Source of the DNA: Caulobacteraceae bacterium UBA5005
Lineage (GTDB): Bacteria; Pseudomonadota; Alphaproteobacteria; Caulobacterales; Caulobacteraceae
DNA length: 26,016 bases
Reading direction: 5' to 3'
Assembly (NCBI GenBank): GCA_002398405.1
Contig: DGYN01000080.1
Span: 1 to 26,016 of the forward strand
The number at the start of each line of letters is the position of its first letter. Position 1 is the stretch's first letter. The translations under genes were made by a program, and so were the position numbers. Shown piece after piece: positions 16,975 through 24,529 of this stretch. A model generated the notes under the pieces. It saw only the letters and a list, made by a program, of their open reading frames with translations. It made no database searches and was not told the DNA's origin.

Positions 16975-17775
16975 TCAACCGGCCGTATAGCCGCCGTCCG
17001 CGTAGACGATATGTCCGGTGTGGAAGTCGGACGCTCGGGAGGCAAGAAACAACAACGGACCGGCGAGGTCTTCCGGCTCGCCCAGGCGACCGACGGGAAC
17101 GCGGGCCAGGAAGCCCGCCCTGACCGCGTTGGCCCGCTCATTGTCCTCGAACATCCAGGCGGTGAGCGGCGAGCGGAAGACGGTCGGGGCGATGGCGTTG
17201 ACGGTGATCCCGGCCTTGCCCCACTCGCACCCGAGCGCCCGGGTGATGCCATCGACCGCCGACTTGGAGGCGCAATAGGCGGAGTATCCCGCCGGGTGGC
17301 CAAGCTTGCCCCGCGCCGACGAGACCAGAACGATCTTGCCGCCGCGGCCCTGTTTGAGCATCTGGCGTCCTGCCGCCTGAGCCATCAGCCAGCTGCCGTC
17401 GACATTGGCGCTCATCACCTTGCCGAAACGCTCGTGCGACATTTCCGGGATCAGCGAGACATCGTTCATGCCCGAACCGACCACCAGGATATCGACGCCG
17501 CCGAAGGCCTCGACGCCGGCCTGGATGATGGCTTCAGCAGCAGCCTCGGTTTCCGGGCGGCGGGTGACAGTAATGGCTTCAATGTTCTCGGTGACGAACT
17601 CGGCCGCGAGACGTTCCAGCTCCTGGCCATTGCCGCCGGCCAGCACCAGCTTGCAACCGGCCCGGCCCAGGGTGACGGCGGCGACCTGACCAAAGGCGCC
17701 GGTGGCTCCGGTGATCACGGCGACCTTGCCCTTGACGTCGAAGAGGTTGGTCGGGTCGACGGCGGGAAGGGTCAT
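16975..17775 (-). CDS. Short-chain dehydrogenase/reductase
   Basis: 266 residues, classical SDR size. The cofactor loop is TGATGAFG (22-29). The catalytic segment is SSARG (152-156) with Tyr167 and Lys171 in YCASK. Asn124 of SANVDG is the fourth tetrad member. The usual NNAG motif is replaced by VGSGMN (99-104). The C-terminus ends LFLASRASDFHTGHIVYADGGYTAG, as in gluconate-5-dehydrogenase-like members. It oxidises or reduces a hydroxyl/keto group using NAD(P). The ATG overlaps the cupin stop as ATGA and the next gene starts 21 bases downstream, so it belongs to the cyclase-led operon. Confidence 0.94.
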   Translation of the reverse strand: MTLPAVDPTNLFDVKGKVAVITGATGAFGQVAAVTLGRAGCKLVLAGGNGQELERLAAEFVTENIEAITVTRRPETEAAAEAIIQAGVEAFGGVDILVVGSGMNDVSLIPEMSHERFGKVMSANVDGSWLMAQAAGRQMLKQGRGGKIVLVSSARGKLGHPAGYSAYCASKSAVDGITRALGCEWGKAGITVNAIAPTVFRSPLTAWMFEDNERANAVRAGFLARVPVGRLGEPEDLAGPLLFLASRASDFHTGHIVYADGGYTAG

Positions 17776-18122
17776 GCCCGCTTCTCCGGATAGGGGATGA
17801 CCACCAGCATGGTCGCGACCGCGTTGGTCTCGTTGCGCACGGCCCGCTTTTCCCCCCCAGGGATCAGGCAGCTGTCGAGGGCGCCCAGGCGCTCGACCAC
17901 TCCAGACTCCAGTTCGACCGTCACCTCGCCGGAGAGGACCACGTAAATCTTCTCGAAGGGCGTGGAATCCATTTCCGCCCCGCCGCCGGGGAGGAAGTGG
18001 GAGAGGCCCACCCAGACATCCTTGCTGTCGGTGACGTCGAACCCCTGCAGGCGCAGGGAGCGCATGTCGAAATGCTTGGGGGCGTCATAGCGGGGCGCAT
18101 CCGCGATGCGGGTGACCTGCAT
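17772..18122 (-). CDS. Small single-domain cupin
   Basis: 116 residues from ATG 18120-18122, two bases after the cyclase stop, with GGAG in good position. The longer open frame to 18332 only overlaps the cyclase gene and is Arg-rich shadow sequence. The protein is one cupin barrel: LSHFLPGGGAEMDSTPFEKIYVVLSGEV forms motif 1 and LIPGGEKRAVRNETN motif 2. The usual motif-1 histidines are absent (MDSTPFEKIY), so metal binding is doubtful. It may be an isomerase, a lyase, a binding protein, or a stabiliser of the neighbouring cyclase. The tight coupling on both sides points to a role in the same pathway. Confidence 0.85.
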   Translation of the reverse strand: MQVTRIADAPRYDAPKHFDMRSLRLQGFDVTDSKDVWVGLSHFLPGGGAEMDSTPFEKIYVVLSGEVTVELESGVVERLGALDSCLIPGGEKRAVRNETNAVATMLVVIPYPEKRA

Positions 18123-18124
18123 GG

Positions 18125-18979
18125 TCAGTCTCCGCGGCCGGTTTCGATACGGAAGGTCCCCTTGGGGTCGACGATCGCCACCAGGCGGACGATGCAGCCG
18201 TCGCCCTTGACCCAGCGCCAGGGGAAGGCGGCGAAGGTGACGCGCTTGCCGGTCACCTTGTCGATATCGCCCCCGACGTTTTCGAAGCCGCAGATGCCGT
18301 TTGAGAGAAGGGCGCGGTGGCAGGGCTCCCATTCAGGGAAGTCCTCGATGATTTCGCGGCCGGTGAGCTTTTTGTACTCCGGGCCCAGGTGCGGCAGCAG
18401 GCCGTGCGGGGCGCCGGGGCCGTGCGGGCCAATGGCCGTGCCGAGCGGATGGTCCAAAGCCTGAGTGTCGGAGCCCGCCATCTTGACGCCGCGCTCGACG
18501 AACCATTCCCCAGCCTCTTTGTAGAAGCCCGGCGAGTAGCCGTAATAGTGCGAGTTATCGCCGTAATATTTGTGCCAGCCGGTGTTGACGATGACGATGT
18601 CGTCCTTGCGGATCTGCGGCCGGGCCTTTTCCAGATCGTCGGGGGTGATGACCTCCCACTTCTTTTTCGGAATATCGACCACTACGCCGGTGCCGAAGAA
18701 GTAAGGCAGCGGCACCTCGTCCATGAAGGGCGTGCCTTCGACCACATGGGCCGGCGCATCGATGTGGGTGCCCGAGTGCATGACCGTGGTGATGCGCTGG
18801 GTCAGCACGCCGGACTTCGACATGCCGTGAAGGCGTTCGATCTTCACATCCTCGAAGTAGGGCCAGCATGGCTGGCCGAGCCCCCACGGGTGGCTGAGGT
18901 CGTAGAACTCAAGGCCCATTTTGTTGAGCAGGTTCGACTGATCGAACTTGCAGAGGTCGGGATCCCGCCAATCACCCAT
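18125..18979 (-). CDS. Cyclase-family (kynurenine-formamidase/isatin-hydrolase-like) metal hydrolase
   Basis: 284 residues of the cyclase family (PF04199-type). The signature HSGTHIDAPAH (68-78) gives the metal ligands His68, His72 and Asp74, with His78 nearby. The core begins at EFYDLSHPW (about 24-32); the first 20 residues are an extension. A Tyr/His-rich loop (HKYYGDNSHYYGYSPG) and DTQALDHPLG are further landmarks. Known members hydrolyse cyclic amides, N-formyl groups or lactones in the cytosol. It is the first gene of the leftward operon and faces the IclR regulator gene across 95 bases. AGGAA seven bases before the ATG supports the start. The true substrate is unknown; formyl-kynurenine is unlikely given the neighbours. 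Confidence 0.9.
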   Translation of the reverse strand: MGDWRDPDLCKFDQSNLLNKMGLEFYDLSHPWGLGQPCWPYFEDVKIERLHGMSKSGVLTQRITTVMHSGTHIDAPAHVVEGTPFMDEVPLPYFFGTGVVVDIPKKKWEVITPDDLEKARPQIRKDDIVIVNTGWHKYYGDNSHYYGYSPGFYKEAGEWFVERGVKMAGSDTQALDHPLGTAIGPHGPGAPHGLLPHLGPEYKKLTGREIIEDFPEWEPCHRALLSNGICGFENVGGDIDKVTGKRVTFAAFPWRWVKGDGCIVRLVAIVDPKGTFRIETGRGD

Positions 18980-19004
18980 CTTCGTTTCCTGTTCCCAAAG
19001 TGCC

Positions 19005-19038
19005 CGTATCGTGGGCTATTTTTATCGTATAGTGGGTA
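19005..19038. promoter_or_regulatory. Tandem operator-like repeats in the cyclase/IclR divergent promoter
   Basis: CGTATCGTGGGCT (19005-19017) and CGTATAGTGGGTA (19026-19038) match at 10 of 13 positions and start exactly 21 bases apart, about two helix turns. The second copy overlaps a plus-strand TATAGT (19028-19033) that could be the -10 of the IclR gene. The site lies between the cyclase start (18979) and the IclR start (19075), so it is the natural operator for the IclR protein on its own and the divergent operon. Confidence 0.65.
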
Positions 19039-19074
19039 AAGCTGAGGCGGTGGCGAGTCAAGGCAAGTCTGGCT

Positions 19075-19866
19075 ATGGGTTGGGGGATGGGCGCGGCGGC
19101 AGAAGACGCAAACGGCATTCAGGTCATCGCCCGGGCGGCGGCGATCCTGCGCGTGCTCGAGGGCTATCCCGACGGTCTGGGGTTCGCCGAGCTCACGGCG
19201 GCGGTGGGCCTGCCTCGCTCGACCGTGCAGCGGATCGTGGCTGCGCTCGCCACGGAGCAGTTGCTGCTGATTGGCGTCCCCAAGGGGCGCGTGCGGCTTG
19301 GGCCCGCGCTCATCCGATTGGCCAGCGCCACCGACGTGAACACCGACCGCCTGGTGCGGCCCGTGCTGCAGGCCCTGTCTCGGGAGCTGGGCGAGACCGT
19401 CGACCTCTCCGTGCTGCAGGGGGATTCCGCGATCTTCGTCGACCAGATCGCCGGTAGTCAGAGGCTGGTCGCCATGTCGGCCATCGGCGCGGCTTTCCCG
19501 GTGCATTGCACCGCCAACGGCAAGGCGCTCTTGGCCTGCATCCCCGCCGACCGCCGCGCCCTGCTGCTGAGCCGGGGGCTGCACCGGCTAACGCCGCACA
19601 CCAAGACCTCGGCGGCGCAGATCGAGGCGGAGGTCCGCTGTGTCTATGAGACCCAGATCGCCTGGGACCTGGAAGAACACGCCGAGGGCGTCTGCGCGGC
19701 GGGGACGGCCTTTATCGATCCCCTTGGCCGCGACTTCGCGATTTCCGTGCCGGTGCCCAAGACTAGGTTCGAGGCCAAGCGCGAGGCCATGGAGCGCCTG
19801 CTTCGCGAGGCCCAGGACCACGCGATTGCCGCAGTGCCCGGCGCGAGGCGGCCGACGCCTGCCTAG
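19075..19866 (+). CDS. IclR-family transcriptional regulator
   Basis: 263 residues. The N-terminal winged helix-turn-helix (about 15-78: VIARAAAILRVLEGYPDGLGF ... RSTVQRIVAALATEQLL) and the GAF-like effector domain (from about 90, with GETVDLSVLQGDSAIFVDQI, FPVHCTANGKALLA and a late FIDPLGRDFAISVPVPKTRF) make the family clear. These proteins bind DNA as dimers or tetramers and respond to small acids or aromatic compounds. It is divergent from the cyclase operon and probably regulates it through the repeats at 19005-19038. ATG 19087 is an alternative start. Its stop shares a CTAG with the opposing hydrolase gene. Confidence 0.95.
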   Translation: MGWGMGAAAEDANGIQVIARAAAILRVLEGYPDGLGFAELTAAVGLPRSTVQRIVAALATEQLLLIGVPKGRVRLGPALIRLASATDVNTDRLVRPVLQALSRELGETVDLSVLQGDSAIFVDQIAGSQRLVAMSAIGAAFPVHCTANGKALLACIPADRRALLLSRGLHRLTPHTKTSAAQIEAEVRCVYETQIAWDLEEHAEGVCAAGTAFIDPLGRDFAISVPVPKTRFEAKREAMERLLREAQDHAIAAVPGARRPTPA

Positions 19867-20642
19867 AGGTTCTGCTTGACGAAGGAGATCAGGCGATCGG
19901 CAATATAGCCGGTGAAGGTGCCCGGCTGGATAGGCTCTTCGCCAAACCAGAAATGGCCGGCTCCCGGCACGACCAGGGTGCGCACAAAAAACCTGGCCTG
20001 GCGCAGAGCGGCGGCGAAGGATTGGGACTGCACCGGCAGGACATCTGGGTCAGCATCGCCCCAGATCAGCAGGACCCTGAGGGCGCTTCTTGCATAGGTC
20101 GCCTGGCGAAGGGGCGACGCTTCGAACCAGGCTCTCGGGTCGTCGAAGGGCGCGCCGCCCATCATCCGCATGGTTGGGTCCTCCTGCGGCAAGGCGTTCT
20201 TTCCAAGGTCGGCCTGCCAGTGGGCCATCAGGTCATAGACCCCATAGACGCCCACGAAGACTTTAACCTCCGCATCCTTGAGGGCGGCGAGCGCCGTCAG
20301 ATGCGCGCCCGCCGAAGCGCCAAGGAGGCCGATGCGCGCGGGATCGAGGCCATGGGTCTGACCCTCCCGCTTGACGAAGGCGACCGCACTTAGGATGTCG
20401 TCGAGGTTCTTGGGCCAGATCGCCCCGCTGGTGGACCGGCGGTAGTCGACCGCGAAGGCCGCGATCCCTTCCTTGGCGAGGCGTTCACCCCATTTCGACA
20501 GGTTCGATTTGTCACCCCGTCGCCAGCCGCCGCCGGGCGCCGCAACCAGCACGGGATGCGGACCCGGCCCCTCCGGCAAATAGAGGTCGCCCGCCAGCGC
20601 GGCGCCGTCCTCTGTCGCGAAAACGAGGCCGCTCTTCAGCAT
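19863..20642 (-). CDS. Cytoplasmic alpha/beta hydrolase (BD-FAE/HSL-like)
   Basis: 259 residues with no signal peptide, so it acts in the cytosol, unlike the other esterases here. The nucleophile elbow is GASAG with Ser110, the likely acid is Asp198 in WGDADPD, and His230 in PGAGHFWFG completes the triad. The family's oxyanion motif HGGGW reads PGGGW (36-40), losing the first His. It lies 12 bases downstream of the amidohydrolase gene on the same strand, so they form a pair. Its stop overlaps the IclR gene's stop in one CTAG. It probably cleaves an imported ester or lactone. Confidence 0.88.
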   Translation of the reverse strand: MLKSGLVFATEDGAALAGDLYLPEGPGPHPVLVAAPGGGWRRGDKSNLSKWGERLAKEGIAAFAVDYRRSTSGAIWPKNLDDILSAVAFVKREGQTHGLDPARIGLLGASAGAHLTALAALKDAEVKVFVGVYGVYDLMAHWQADLGKNALPQEDPTMRMMGGAPFDDPRAWFEASPLRQATYARSALRVLLIWGDADPDVLPVQSQSFAAALRQARFFVRTLVVPGAGHFWFGEEPIQPGTFTGYIADRLISFVKQNL

Positions 20643-20654
20643 GGGCGATAGGTC

Positions 20655-21881
20655 CTAGGCGGGTTGAAGCTGAGCCGTTTTGGCGGGGGCTTTGTGCATC
20701 TTGCCGCCCTTCATGATCATCAGCAGCTTGGACCTGTCCAGCAGCATCGAAACGTTCTTGGTCGGATCGCCGTCGACCAACAGAAGGTCGGCGAGGTAGC
20801 CCGGCTTTATCTGCCCCAACTCCAGCCCCATCAGCTCTCCGCCGAGCTTGGTCGCCGCCACCAGGGCATCGGTCGGGGTGTAGCCGAACAGATCGACAAA
20901 ATGCTGCAGGTCTCGGGCATTGGCGCCGTTCGGATTGAAGGGGAAGCCGTAGTCGCCGCCCGGCAGGATGCGCACACCCCGGCGGCGAAGATCCGGAATC
21001 AGCTTGCTCGCCAGTTCGATCACCGGCACGGCTGCGGCCTTCATGCCGGACATGTCGATGTGCGGCGGTGGTGTGGCTTCCAGGGTGGCGACGATGACAC
21101 CGATGGCGGGGGCGACGAAGATTTGGTCTCTGGCCGCTTGCAGCATATCGAGGGCTTCTTCGTCGGCATAGGTGCAGTGGTAGAGCACCCGCACGCCCGC
21201 TCTGAGCGCCATCTTGATCGACTCGCTCGCCTGGGTGTGGGCCGACACCCACAGTCCCTGTTTGCGCGCCTCGTCGCAGGCCGCCTGGACCTCCTCCTCG
21301 GTGCACATGAGCTCCTGGGAGGACCCCGGTTTCAGGGCGTCCTCTCCAGAAATGATCAGCTTCACCTGATCGACCCCGATCTCCTTGCAATGACGCACGA
21401 AGTCTCGCATCGCCTCGGGGCCCCGGCCATGGCTGACCGCCGCCTCATCGCCCTCGGGGCTGCGTTCGATGGTGGCGGCGCGAAGGCGCGGCCCGGGCAG
21501 GGCGCCGGTGTTGATCTCGTCCCGCACAAGAACCTCGACGCGCTCGCCAAGGGCCCCAGCCGAATAGGCGCTGGTGAAACCGGCCTCGAGCAGGATGCGG
21601 GCATTGCGGATCACCGCCAGCAGCATCTCGTCGGGCGGAAGGATGAACTCCGGAATAAATCGCTCGGTGGACGATGGCCAGGAAAGATGGGCGTGCGCCT
21701 CGACCAGCCCGGGCATGAGGGTGGCGCCGCCGCCGTTGATCACCTCGCCGCCCGCGGCCGCGGCGACGGGAATGTCGCCCACGGCGGTAATGTGCTCGCC
21801 TTCGATTAATACGCTTCCGAGGTAGGGCGGCGATCCGGTTCCGTCGAAGATCCGGACATTCCTAAGAAGAATCGGCCGCAT
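20655..21881 (-). CDS. Metal-dependent amidohydrolase (imidazolonepropionase/prolidase-like)
   Basis: 408 residues. It has the amidohydrolase superfamily binuclear-site set: His63 and His65 in EAHAHLSW, Lys174 in VKLIISG (the bridging, carboxylated lysine position), His215 in SAHTQ, His235 in YHCTYAD, and Asp310 in PGGDYG. The N-terminal small beta domain (NVRIFDGTG) and C-terminal return (KPGYLADLLLVDGDP) are complete. Relatives cleave Xaa-Pro dipeptides, N-acyl amino acids or aryl amides, and some act on lactones. There is no signal peptide, so it is cytosolic. GGGGA precedes the ATG at 21879-21881. It pairs with the downstream hydrolase and is divergent from the bicupin gene. Confidence 0.92.
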   Translation of the reverse strand: MRPILLRNVRIFDGTGSPPYLGSVLIEGEHITAVGDIPVAAAAGGEVINGGGATLMPGLVEAHAHLSWPSSTERFIPEFILPPDEMLLAVIRNARILLEAGFTSAYSAGALGERVEVLVRDEINTGALPGPRLRAATIERSPEGDEAAVSHGRGPEAMRDFVRHCKEIGVDQVKLIISGEDALKPGSSQELMCTEEEVQAACDEARKQGLWVSAHTQASESIKMALRAGVRVLYHCTYADEEALDMLQAARDQIFVAPAIGVIVATLEATPPPHIDMSGMKAAAVPVIELASKLIPDLRRRGVRILPGGDYGFPFNPNGANARDLQHFVDLFGYTPTDALVAATKLGGELMGLELGQIKPGYLADLLLVDGDPTKNVSMLLDRSKLLMIMKGGKMHKAPAKTAQLQPA

Positions 21882-22076
21882 AGGGTCCCCGAAAACAACT
21901 GGGCGCGATCCAGCGCCATAGATGCATTTAAGTCCCTGCCGCTGGCGTCAAAAATTCAATCGCAGAATGGCCTTCATCAATACCGCTGATGCGCTGTTCT
22001 ATTCTCGGATGTGATTGGCGCTGTTCAGTTTTTCAATTCGTTGGTGACACGTTGTATCTGTAACCTCGGCCGTGTC

Positions 22077-23501
22077 ATGACCCTCCAGATCGGTCGCCGC
22101 GCGCTCATTGGTTCCGGCCTCCTGGCGGCGGGGGCGTCGACCGTGGGCCTGGGCCGCCTGGCCGCTCAGGAAGAGGCTTTCCCTGACGAGGTGCTGAACC
22201 CCGTCGAGGTCAGCGGACGCGACGCCATCCCGGTTATCGGACGCCTGCCGGGCGCCCAGCGGATGTATTTGCTGCAGGATGGCCAGGGCGAGCATCACCA
22301 GATCGGCCGCATGACCATGACGCGCATCGCCCGTCCGCTGGAGACCGGCGGCGGCTATGAGCTGATGACCTTCAGAGGTCCCTCCGGCGCGGAAATGCCG
22401 CTGCATGCTCACCTTACCAGCCATGCAGCATTTCTGGTTATGGAGGGCGTTGTCGAACTGGAGATGGAGGGCCGGGTTTGGCGCATGCTGCGCGGCGATT
22501 TCGCCAACCTTCCGCCGGGGACAGCTCACGCCTGGACGATGCGCTCGGACAGGTCGAAGGTTGCGCTCTTCACCATGGGCTCGCGCGCTGGCGCTGGCTT
22601 CGTCGCCATGGGATCACCGGCGCGCTCGGCTGAACCGGTTGCGGGGGCAGGCCTCATCGAGCCGAACAAGCTGGCGCGGGCCGCCATGGCCAGCGACTTC
22701 CAGCTGCGTCCGCGCCGCAGCGCCAGGGCCGAGCCCGTGCGCGCCTCCAATCTCATTCTGCCGGACAGCGCCGGCGCCTATGTCCTGGCCGACGGCGGCG
22801 GCGAGCGGTTCGGCGGCAATACCTTCTGCGCCCGCAACGCCAATACCGGCGGTCAATTCCTGTTCCTGATGACCGAGGGCGGCGGCGTGGGCCCGGGCAT
22901 TGGCGCCCATTTCCACGCCCGCCACACCGAGGATTTCTTCGCCCTCGACGGCGAAACGGCCGCCTGGGCCTACGGCCAGGATGTGCGGATCAAGTCCGGC
23001 GACTTCATCCAGGCGCCGCCCCGGCACCTGCACGGTTTTCGCATGATGCAACCCTACAACCGGTTCGTCGGCTTCCTCACCCCCGGCATCTTCGAGACTT
23101 TCTTCACCCGCGGCCAACCCGGGCGAAACGGCGTCGGGGGGCGTGGGGCGGGAGAAGGCGCACAGCCTGCCCCAGCGCGGGCCGGAGCTCCGCCCGGGAG
23201 TGGTCCGCCGGGCGGCGGCAGGCCAGGCGGCGGCGCGCCGGGCGGGGACATGTTCCGCTCGCTCGCCATGAGCGCGAGGGGTCCCGACGGCTGGCCGCTG
23301 GACGTCCACGGCGCCAAACTCCCCTTGCCGCCCCAGGCCCCGATCTGGCAGGGCGGCCGCGCGAGCCTTGAGGACGAGCGGCTGGCTCTGATCCAGCACG
23401 CCGACACGATCTGCGGCGGCGGGGTGCTGGGTCAGGTCCCCCTGAGCCGGGATCTGCGCGCGGCCCTGGCGCTCAAGCCCCGCCCGGAGGATTTCATCTG
23501 A
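22077..23501 (+). CDS. Tat-exported bicupin (quercetinase-like)
   Basis: 474 residues from ATG 22077, chosen because it opens a twin-arginine signal (LQIGRRALIGSGLLAAGAS, cleavage near RLAAQ). The longer reading begins with GTG at 22011 and puts 22 odd residues before it. No strong ribosome site is visible for either. Two cupin barrels follow. The first has His110, His112 and His151, but the position of the family Glu is occupied by SHAAF with His116. The second has the full set: His278, His280, Glu285 and His317/His319. After residue ~345 comes a Gly/Pro-rich segment of about 45 residues, then a conserved-looking tail. Relatives oxidise flavonols or other diols; activity here is unproven. 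Its stop overlaps the CTG start of the next gene. Confidence 0.88.
   Translation: MTLQIGRRALIGSGLLAAGASTVGLGRLAAQEEAFPDEVLNPVEVSGRDAIPVIGRLPGAQRMYLLQDGQGEHHQIGRMTMTRIARPLETGGGYELMTFRGPSGAEMPLHAHLTSHAAFLVMEGVVELEMEGRVWRMLRGDFANLPPGTAHAWTMRSDRSKVALFTMGSRAGAGFVAMGSPARSAEPVAGAGLIEPNKLARAAMASDFQLRPRRSARAEPVRASNLILPDSAGAYVLADGGGERFGGNTFCARNANTGGQFLFLMTEGGGVGPGIGAHFHARHTEDFFALDGETAAWAYGQDVRIKSGDFIQAPPRHLHGFRMMQPYNRFVGFLTPGIFETFFTRGQPGRNGVGGRGAGEGAQPAPARAGAPPGSGPPGGGRPGGGAPGGDMFRSLAMSARGPDGWPLDVHGAKLPLPPQAPIWQGGRASLEDERLALIQHADTICGGGVLGQVPLSRDLRAALALKPRPEDFI
23486..23500 (+). promoter_or_regulatory. Ribosome binding site and CTG start of the downstream esterase
   Basis: GGAGG at 23486-23490 is followed after seven bases by CTG (23498-23500), which overlaps the bicupin stop as CTGA. 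No ATG, GTG or TTG lies in that frame before 23576, and the stretch between encodes a twin-arginine signal peptide. This decides the start of the esterase. Confidence 0.7.
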
Positions 23502-24529
23502 CCGGCAGGTTCACGAGGCGCGGCCTGATCGCCACCGGCGGCGCGGCGGCGCTGGCCGCCGGCCCGGCGCGGGCGGTGGAGCGTAAGACGCTGACCTACG
23601 CCCGCCGCGATGGGAAAGACCTGCTCCTCGACCTGCATCTCCCGTTGGACGGCAAAGCCCGGCGACCGGTGATCGTCTTCCTGCACGGCGGCGGCTGGTC
23701 AGGCGGGACCCGCACCACGGGACCGGATTTCTCCCGCTTCTTCGCGGCCGATGGTTTCGCCATGGCCTCCATCGAGTACCGCCTGACGCCGGACATCACC
23801 TTCCCCGCAAATCTCGAGGACGTGAGGACCGCGATCCGCTGGCTGCGCGCCAACGCTGGCCGCTATCGGCTGGACGGGGGCCTGATCGGGCTTTGGGGAA
23901 CCTCAGCCGGCGGGCATCTGGCCGCCCTGGCCGGGCTTGTCCCCCGGGGGCGCTTTGAAGGGTCGAACGACCTTGATCAGCCGAGCGCGGTGCAGTGCGT
24001 TCTCGACGCCTATGGCCCGACCAGGTTCGACGTCATGGACGCCCAGACCCAAGCGGAAAAGCCGCTGCTGCAGCCTACTGCACCCGCCCTTGCGGCCCGG
24101 CCAGGTCCCGCCCCGCCTGGCCCGTCCCGCGCGCCTCAGCTGCACAATGACCCGGCCTCGCCGGAGTCGCGCCTGTTGGGGGCTCCAGTGGCGAGCGTCC
24201 CCGACCGTGTCCGCGAGGCGAGCCCGCTGACCTATGTGAGCCGCCGCGCGCCGCCCTTCCTGATCATGCACGGCATGGCCGACAGCTCGGTGCCTCACGG
24301 CCAGAGCGTCCTGCTCTATGAAGCGCTGAAGGCCGCGGGAGCGGAAGCGACCCTGCGGCTCATCGACGGCCTGCCGCATACCTTTTTCAACCGCACCGAC
24401 CTGGACGATATCGCCGGCCCCTTCGGCATGGCCGTGCGGCAATGCAGAGGCGGCCGCGAGCGGGCCTCAACAGAGCGCGCCAAGGTCTTCGATGTGGCGA
24501 GGGCCTTTTTCAAACAGCATTTGCGCTAG
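23498..24529 (+). CDS. Tat-exported BD-FAE/HSL-type esterase with CTG start
   Basis: 343 residues if started at CTG 23498. The first 26 residues (TGRFTRRGLIATGGAAALA..., ending PARA) are a clear twin-arginine signal; the first standard start in frame, GTG 23576, comes just after the signal. The enzyme has oxyanion HGGGW (63-67), nucleophile GTSAGG with Ser136, acid Asp262 in HGMADSSVP, and His294 in GLPHTFF, as in bacterial feruloyl/hormone-sensitive-lipase-type esterases. A Pro-rich insert (about 191-215, with RPGPAPPGPSRAPQ) sits between nucleophile and acid, in the cap region. It is coupled to the bicupin gene. Its stop and the opposing tannase stop share one CTAG. Confidence 0.9.
   Translation: MTGRFTRRGLIATGGAAALAAGPARAVERKTLTYARRDGKDLLLDLHLPLDGKARRPVIVFLHGGGWSGGTRTTGPDFSRFFAADGFAMASIEYRLTPDITFPANLEDVRTAIRWLRANAGRYRLDGGLIGLWGTSAGGHLAALAGLVPRGRFEGSNDLDQPSAVQCVLDAYGPTRFDVMDAQTQAEKPLLQPTAPALAARPGPAPPGPSRAPQLHNDPASPESRLLGAPVASVPDRVREASPLTYVSRRAPPFLIMHGMADSSVPHGQSVLLYEALKAAGAEATLRLIDGLPHTFFNRTDLDDIAGPFGMAVRQCRGGRERASTERAKVFDVARAFFKQHLR

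Noticed and set aside
18123..18332. Longer start for the small cupin (extra 70 residues)
   Set aside because: The extension is Arg-rich sequence read out of frame through the cyclase gene. ATG 18120-18122 with a good ribosome site gives a complete cupin barrel.
21902..21917. GGCGC-GATCCA-GCGCC inverted repeat between the amidohydrolase and bicupin genes
   Set aside because: Short GC-only arms are expected often in DNA of this composition, and nothing nearby supports a function.
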